DNA of 63,360 nucleotides from Streptococcaceae bacterium. GTDB taxonomy: Bacteria; Bacillota; Bacilli; Lactobacillales; Streptococcaceae. The stretch lies in the NCBI GenBank assembly GCA_031254115.1, contig JAIRUZ010000016.1, forward strand, positions 1 through 63,360, written 5' to 3'. The translations under genes were made by a program, and so were the position numbers. The notes under the pieces were generated by a model, which worked only from the letters and a program-made list of their open reading frames with translations, made no database searches and was not told where the DNA came from. Positions 59,408 through 63,360 of this stretch are shown piece after piece (position 1 is the first letter of the stretch; each line of letters opens with the position of its first letter).

Positions 59408-61774
59408 ATGCTTGTAAGTTATAATTGGCTCAAAGAATTGGTGCCTGATTTGGCGGTTTCGGCGGTTGAATTGGGCGAGAAAATGTCGCTTTCAGGAATT
59501 GAATGCGAAGAGGTTTACACGCGCGCTGACGGCTTGTCAAAGCTTGTCGTGGGCGAAATTGTCAGCTTTGAAGACGTGCCAGAGACGCATTTGCATGTGT
59601 GTCAGGTTTCAGTTGGCGCGGCTGAAAATCTGCAAATTGTGTGTGGGGCGCCAAACGTTGCGGAGGGCGCAAAAGTGATTGTGGCGCTGGTTGGCGCGCG
59701 TATTGGCGGTGGCACGAAAATCAAAAAAGGTAAAATGCGCGGCTTTGAGAGTCAAGGCATGCTTTGCGCGCTTGATGAGCTGGGCGTTGACACGAAAATC
59801 AATCCGATGAAGCATGATGACGGCATTTACATTTTTGAGCCGTCCGCTGAAGTCGGCGCTGATGCGCTTGAAATGCTTGAGATGACTGACGCGGTAATTG
59901 ATTTGGACGTACTCGCCAATCGCGGCGATGCGCTTTCGATGCGCGGCGTGGCGCACGAAGTGGCGGCAATTTATGATTTAGACGTCAAAAGCCCGCTGTC
60001 AGCGCTGACAGAAACGGCGAAGAAGGCTGCGGACATTGTCAAGGTTTCTGTGACGACTGACAAAGTCGCGACTTACAAAATTCGGATGCTTGATGGCGTG
60101 CACATTGCACCCAGTCCGTCTTGGCTGCAAAATCGGCTGATGAACATGGGCGTGAAGCCGATTAATAATGTCGTGGACGTGACGAATTATGTCATGTTGC
60201 TTTTTGGTCAGCCGTTGCATGCGTTTGATTTCGCGCAATTTGGCGCTGATACGATTACCGTGCGCGAAGCGAAAGTTGGCGAGATGATTGAGACGCTTGA
60301 TCACGAGCGCCGTGCGCTGTCAGTTGACGATATTGTGATTGTATCAAATGGCCGTCCTGTCGGGCTTGCTGGCGTGATGGGCGGCGTCGAATCAGAAATT
60401 ACAGACGCGACTGTGACGGTCGCGCTTGAAGCCGCACTGTTTGACAGCGCAAGCATTCGCAAGACGTCTCAGCGTTTTTCTCTTCGTAGCGAAGCGAGCG
60501 CGCGCTTTGAAAAGGGAATCAATGAAGCGACGGTTAAAGCCGCGCTTGATTTTGCGGCGGCTCTGATAGCCCAATTATCAGGCGGCGCGGTTTTGTCAGG
60601 CGTCGTGGAATCAAACGACTATCAGCCAAAATTGCCGCAAGTTTCTATCAGTTTGAGCCGCATCAATGAAGCGCTTGGCACAACGCTTGCGCTTTTGGAA
60701 GTCGAGGAAATTTTCGGACGGCTCGGATTTGGCGTGTCAGTTGACGGCGAGGCTTTCAGTTGTGAAATTCCGGCGCGACGCTGGGACATTCATATTGAAG
60801 CCGATTTGGTTGAGGAAATCGCGCGAATTTACGGCTACGACAAGCTGCCAACGACTTTGCCAGCGTCCAGAAATGTGGGCGAATTGACCCCTTTCCAAAA
60901 ATTTCGTCGGTCGCTCAGAACAAAACTGGAACGCGCGGGGTTGTCTGAAATCATCGGTTACAGTCTGACGACGCAAGAAAAAGCGACGGAATTTACGCCC
61001 GGTTTTGAGACGGTCGCACTCCTCATGCCGATGTCTGAGGATCGCAGCACGCTGCGCGTGAATATGCTGCCAGGGCTGCTTGAAGTCATTGCGTACAATC
61101 AGGCACGCAAAAATTCGGACATTGCGATTTATGAGCTTGGAAATGTCTTTGTCGCGGCTGACAGCGCGTCCGCGTGTCCGATTTATGAAGAGAAAAATAT
61201 CGCGTTTGCGATTGCGTCGAAAAATGCGGATTATTTCACGGCAAAAGGGATTGTGGAGCGCTTGCTTGCGGGCTACGAAAATGTGCGCTTTGAGGCAAAT
61301 GCGGACAATCCGGCCTTTCATCCAGGGCGCACAGCGAAAGTTTTTATCGGCGACGTGCCGGTCGCTGCCGTCGGGCAAATTCACCCGCTGATTGCGAAAA
61401 AATATGACATTTCAGAAACGTATGCAGCGACGCTCGACATGCAGGCGCTGTTTGAGCTGCAGCCTGCGCAGACTATTTTCACGGAAATTCCAAAAGTCCA
61501 AGCGGTCAGCCGCGACATTGCGCTGCTTGTTGACGCAGAAACGACACACGCGGCGATCGTTGCGACGATTCGTGCGGCAAATGTGAAAACACTCACGAAA
61601 GTAGAGCTTTTTGACATTTATCAGGACGAAAATTTGCCTGAGGGCAAGAAATCCATGGCTTACAACCTGATTTTTCAACCAAAAGAAGCCACGATGACTG
61701 AAGATGAAATCTTGTCAGCGCTGACAAAAATTACACGCCAGCTGACAGAAAAATTGCACGCGGAAATACGCTAA
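59408..61774 (+). CDS. pheT: Phenylalanyl-tRNA synthetase beta subunit
   Basis: The 788 residues hold the full set: tRNA-binding OB domain (about 40-150), B3/B4 editing domain (VDVTNYVMLLFGQPLHAFD onward), B5 domain, the core-like region and the C-terminal FDX-ACB domain (KVQAVSRDIALLVD). AATAAGGAG spaces to the ATG. Two palindrome copies encode PLSALTET and ILSALTKI. Confidence 0.97.
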   Translation: MLVSYNWLKELVPDLAVSAVELGEKMSLSGIECEEVYTRADGLSKLVVGEIVSFEDVPETHLHVCQVSVGAAENLQIVCGAPNVAEGAKVIVALVGARIGGGTKIKKGKMRGFESQGMLCALDELGVDTKINPMKHDDGIYIFEPSAEVGADALEMLEMTDAVIDLDVLANRGDALSMRGVAHEVAAIYDLDVKSPLSALTETAKKAADIVKVSVTTDKVATYKIRMLDGVHIAPSPSWLQNRLMNMGVKPINNVVDVTNYVMLLFGQPLHAFDFAQFGADTITVREAKVGEMIETLDHERRALSVDDIVIVSNGRPVGLAGVMGGVESEITDATVTVALEAALFDSASIRKTSQRFSLRSEASARFEKGINEATVKAALDFAAALIAQLSGGAVLSGVVESNDYQPKLPQVSISLSRINEALGTTLALLEVEEIFGRLGFGVSVDGEAFSCEIPARRWDIHIEADLVEEIARIYGYDKLPTTLPASRNVGELTPFQKFRRSLRTKLERAGLSEIIGYSLTTQEKATEFTPGFETVALLMPMSEDRSTLRVNMLPGLLEVIAYNQARKNSDIAIYELGNVFVAADSASACPIYEEKNIAFAIASKNADYFTAKGIVERLLAGYENVRFEANADNPAFHPGRTAKVFIGDVPVAAVGQIHPLIAKKYDISETYAATLDMQALFELQPAQTIFTEIPKVQAVSRDIALLVDAETTHAAIVATIRAANVKTLTKVELFDIYQDENLPEGKKSMAYNLIFQPKEATMTEDEILSALTKITRQLTEKLHAEIR
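59996..60011. repeat. Palindrome copy 16, perfect 16-mer
   Basis: In pheT, read as LSALTE. Confidence 0.9.
61712..61727. repeat. Palindrome copy 17
   Basis: TTGTCAGCGCTGACAA near the 3' end of pheT, read as LSALTK. Confidence 0.9.
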
Positions 61775-61777
61775 TAA

Positions 61778-61800
61778 ACGGGCAGAAATGCCTGTTTTTT
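61778..61800 (+). terminator. Terminator after pheT, fused to the rsgA promoter
   Basis: ACGGGCA-GAAA-TGCCTGT with a T run whose last T begins the rsgA extended -10 box. Confidence 0.8.
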
Positions 61801-61808
61801 GGTAAAAT
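61800..61808 (+). promoter_or_regulatory. Extended -10 promoter of rsgA
   Basis: TGG-TAAAAT ending 7 bases before the ATG. An AGAGGA lies in those bases but too close to the start to work as a normal ribosome-binding site. Confidence 0.65.
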
Positions 61809-61815
61809 AGAGGAA

Positions 61816-62670
61816 ATGCAAGGACAAATTGTCAAATTGTTGGGCGGCTTTTACACGGTTGTTTGCGCGGGCGATGCTTTTGAGACGCGCGCGCGTGGCA
61901 ATTTCAGGCACACAGGCGAAAAGCCGCTCGTCGGCGATTTTGTCACGTTTGACGCGGGTTACATTTTGGAGATTTTACCACGCAAGAACAAATTAGTGCG
62001 CCCGCCGCTTGCGAATATTGATCAGATGGTGCTTGTCATGAGCACGGTCACGCCCAATTTTTCGCGCAATTTGCTTGATCGCTTTCTTGCGTATCTTGAG
62101 AATAAAAAGATTCCGGCGCTGATTGTGCTGACAAAACTCGATATCAACGCTCGCGGAATGGCCAATGTCAAACGCGACTACGCGGGGATTGGCTATCCTG
62201 TTCTCACGACGGCTGACGAAGTGGCCGCGTATTTGCCTGACAAGCTGACGGCTTTTATGGGGCAAACGGGCGCTGGAAAATCCACGCTGCTCAACAAAAT
62301 TGCGCCCGAGTTGCAACTTGCGACAGGCGAAACATCTGAAAAATTGGGGCGCGGGCGCCATACGACGCGTCACGTCGAGCTTTTTGAGGTCGCAGGCGGT
62401 CTCGTTGTAGATACGCCAGGCTTCTCCAGCCTTGACTATGAAATCACGACGGCGAGTGCGCTCAATGCAGCGTTTATTGACATCGCCGCACTTTCTGGAA
62501 AATGCAAATTTCGCGGCTGCACGCACACGCACGAGCCCGCTTGCGCGGTCAAGGAAGCCGTTTTTTCGGGCGAATTGCTGCGCTCGCGCTACGACAGCTA
62601 TTGTCAGCTGTTGTCGGAAATTCAAAATACGCGGGAGATCTATGAAAAAAATGCAAAAAAACAGCCGTAA
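61816..62670 (+). CDS. rsgA: Ribosome small-subunit-dependent GTPase RsgA
   Basis: Circularly permuted GTPase that checks 30S assembly. An N-terminal OB fold precedes the G motifs in the order G4 (LTKLD), G1 (GQTGAGKST, 149-157) and G3 (DTPGF). The C-terminal zinc knuckle is CKFRGCTHTHEPAC. The length of 284 is normal. The next small gene begins within its last codons. Confidence 0.96.
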   Translation: MQGQIVKLLGGFYTVVCAGDAFETRARGNFRHTGEKPLVGDFVTFDAGYILEILPRKNKLVRPPLANIDQMVLVMSTVTPNFSRNLLDRFLAYLENKKIPALIVLTKLDINARGMANVKRDYAGIGYPVLTTADEVAAYLPDKLTAFMGQTGAGKSTLLNKIAPELQLATGETSEKLGRGRHTTRHVELFEVAGGLVVDTPGFSSLDYEITTASALNAAFIDIAALSGKCKFRGCTHTHEPACAVKEAVFSGELLRSRYDSYCQLLSEIQNTREIYEKNAKKQP

Positions 62671-62839
62671 TGCGCTTTTGCACCAGGCGCCCATCTTTTT
62701 GCTCGTGATTTTATGGAGCCTCCTGATTGGCTTTAAAAAAGCACTCGGCAATTGGAGCTATCTTTTATTTGGAATTCTTGTCATAGCAACGCTTGCGGGG
62801 CTTTACCTCGTAACGAAAAAACGGATTGGAGACACATAA
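62642..62839 (+). CDS. Small two-helix membrane protein
   Basis: A 65-residue protein with a basic head (KKMQKNSR) and two hydrophobic segments (about 16-30 and 38-57), ending in KKRIGDT. The start ATG 62642 follows GGGAGATCT and overlaps the rsgA end by 29 bases, so it is coupled. I recognise no family. It lies between rsgA and rpe, three bases before rpe. Confidence 0.6.
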   Translation: MKKMQKNSRNALLHQAPIFLLVILWSLLIGFKKALGNWSYLLFGILVIATLAGLYLVTKKRIGDT

Positions 62840-62841
62840 AA

Positions 62842-63360
62842 ATGAAAACAAAAATTTTCCCGTCGATTTTGTCAAGTGATTTTGCGAAATTTGGCGACGA
62901 AGTGGCGCGACTTGAACGTGCGGGCGCTGACGGTGTGCATATTGACATCATGGACGGCCATTTTGTGCCGAATCTGACATTTGGTGCGGGGGTTGTAGCA
63001 GCCTTACGCCCTCATAGTAAACTATTTTTCGATTGTCATTTGATGGTCGAACGTCCGGAAAATTACATCGCGGCATTGCGAGATGCAGGTGCGGATTCGC
63101 TGACGATTCACGCCGAGTCAACGGTCCACAGTCACGGGACGCTACAGAAAATCAAAGCGGCGGGCATGAAAGCGTCGATTGCGATTAACCCAGGCACGCC
63201 TGTCAGCGCGATTGCACCCGTTCTAGGACTTGTGGACATGGTGCTTGTGATGACGGTGAATCCAGGCTTTGGTGGGCAAAGTTTTCTGCCCGAATGTCTG
63301 GATAAAGTTCGCGAGCTCGCGGCGCTCAGAGCTGACAGAAATCTTGATTTTGACATTGAA
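62842..63360 (+). CDS. rpe: Ribulose-phosphate 3-epimerase (partial, cut by window end)
   Basis: Pentose phosphate pathway enzyme. The 173 visible residues show FPSILSSDFAKFGDE, the metal-binding VHIDIMDGHFVPNLTFG, FDCHLMVERPE and VLVMTVNPGFGGQSFLP. The last roughly 45 residues lie beyond the window. It starts three bases after the small membrane protein. The order rsgA-rpe is common in streptococci. Confidence 0.95.
   Translation, partial: MKTKIFPSILSSDFAKFGDEVARLERAGADGVHIDIMDGHFVPNLTFGAGVVAALRPHSKLFFDCHLMVERPENYIAALRDAGADSLTIHAESTVHSHGTLQKIKAAGMKASIAINPGTPVSAIAPVLGLVDMVLVMTVNPGFGGQSFLPECLDKVRELAALRADRNLDFDIE

Noticed and set aside
1-63360. CRISPR arrays, tRNA or rRNA genes, intact transposases, prophage genes
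   Set aside because: No regularly spaced repeats, cloverleaf genes, transposase motifs or phage structural genes were seen on either strand.

Overview
The window looks like chromosome of a Gram-positive bacterium of the Streptococcaceae, close to Lactococcus in the wide sense. The main reasons are the order gpmA-pbp2b-recR-ddl-murF, T-box leaders on thrS, pheS and a metQNI transporter, a YdbC-type PC4 protein, an RgpC/RgpD-type glycan exporter and accessory Sec (Asp/Gtf) genes. The species cannot be named from sequence alone. Housekeeping genes use many GCG/CGC codons. The polysaccharide block (about 15.3-35.1 kb) and parts of the restriction locus are clearly richer in A+T.

Layout: (1) 1-8.0 kb: tail of an LPXTG wall protein, archaeal-type PEP carboxylase, Mn transporter, a free-standing ATP-cone protein, an alanine dehydrogenase/threonine dehydratase pair, and T-box-controlled thrS. 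(2) 8.1-13.9 kb: a type III restriction-modification operon with a trypsin-like protease gene between mod and res, joined to both by overlapping reading frames. (3) 14.0-15.1 kb: ydbC, a DUF3397-like membrane protein and a YbaK/EbsC deacylase. (4) 15.2-35.1 kb: a surface polysaccharide locus with a secreted GH43-like protein, two membrane proteins, an ABC exporter, a CDP-6-deoxyhexose pathway, UDP-galactopyranose mutase, glycosyltransferases and an O-acetyltransferase. (5) 35.1-38.2 kb: three exported or membrane proteins (DUF4190-like, tyrosine phosphatase, phosphodiester glycosidase) and a TPP-riboswitch-controlled thiamine transporter. (6) 38.6-42.0 kb: a methionine ABC transporter behind a T-box, then a probable type I toxin-antitoxin pair. 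(7) 42.2-51.4 kb: cell wall and repair genes, hslO, a reductase-like gene, rnmV and tatD. (8) 51.4-57.7 kb: a reduced accessory Sec glycosylation operon (asp2-asp1-gtfA-gtfB-asp3) with no secA2, secY2 or serine-rich substrate beside it. (9) 57.7-63.4 kb: T-box-pheS-DUF1761-pheT, rsgA, a small membrane protein and the start of rpe.

Three genome-style features run through the native parts. A 14-16 bp perfect palindrome (TGTCAGCGCTGACA core) is repeated many times inside and between genes and is absent from the restriction and polysaccharide blocks. About nine transcription units appear leaderless: an extended -10 box (TGnTATAAT type) lies 6-8 bases before the start codon and there is no spaced Shine-Dalgarno. 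Some terminators run straight into the next promoter. A leader-like repeat occurs in two copies, one before the secreted GH43-like gene and one before thiT, both in the sense direction of the gene they precede.

No rRNA, tRNA, CRISPR array, intact insertion sequence or prophage was seen.
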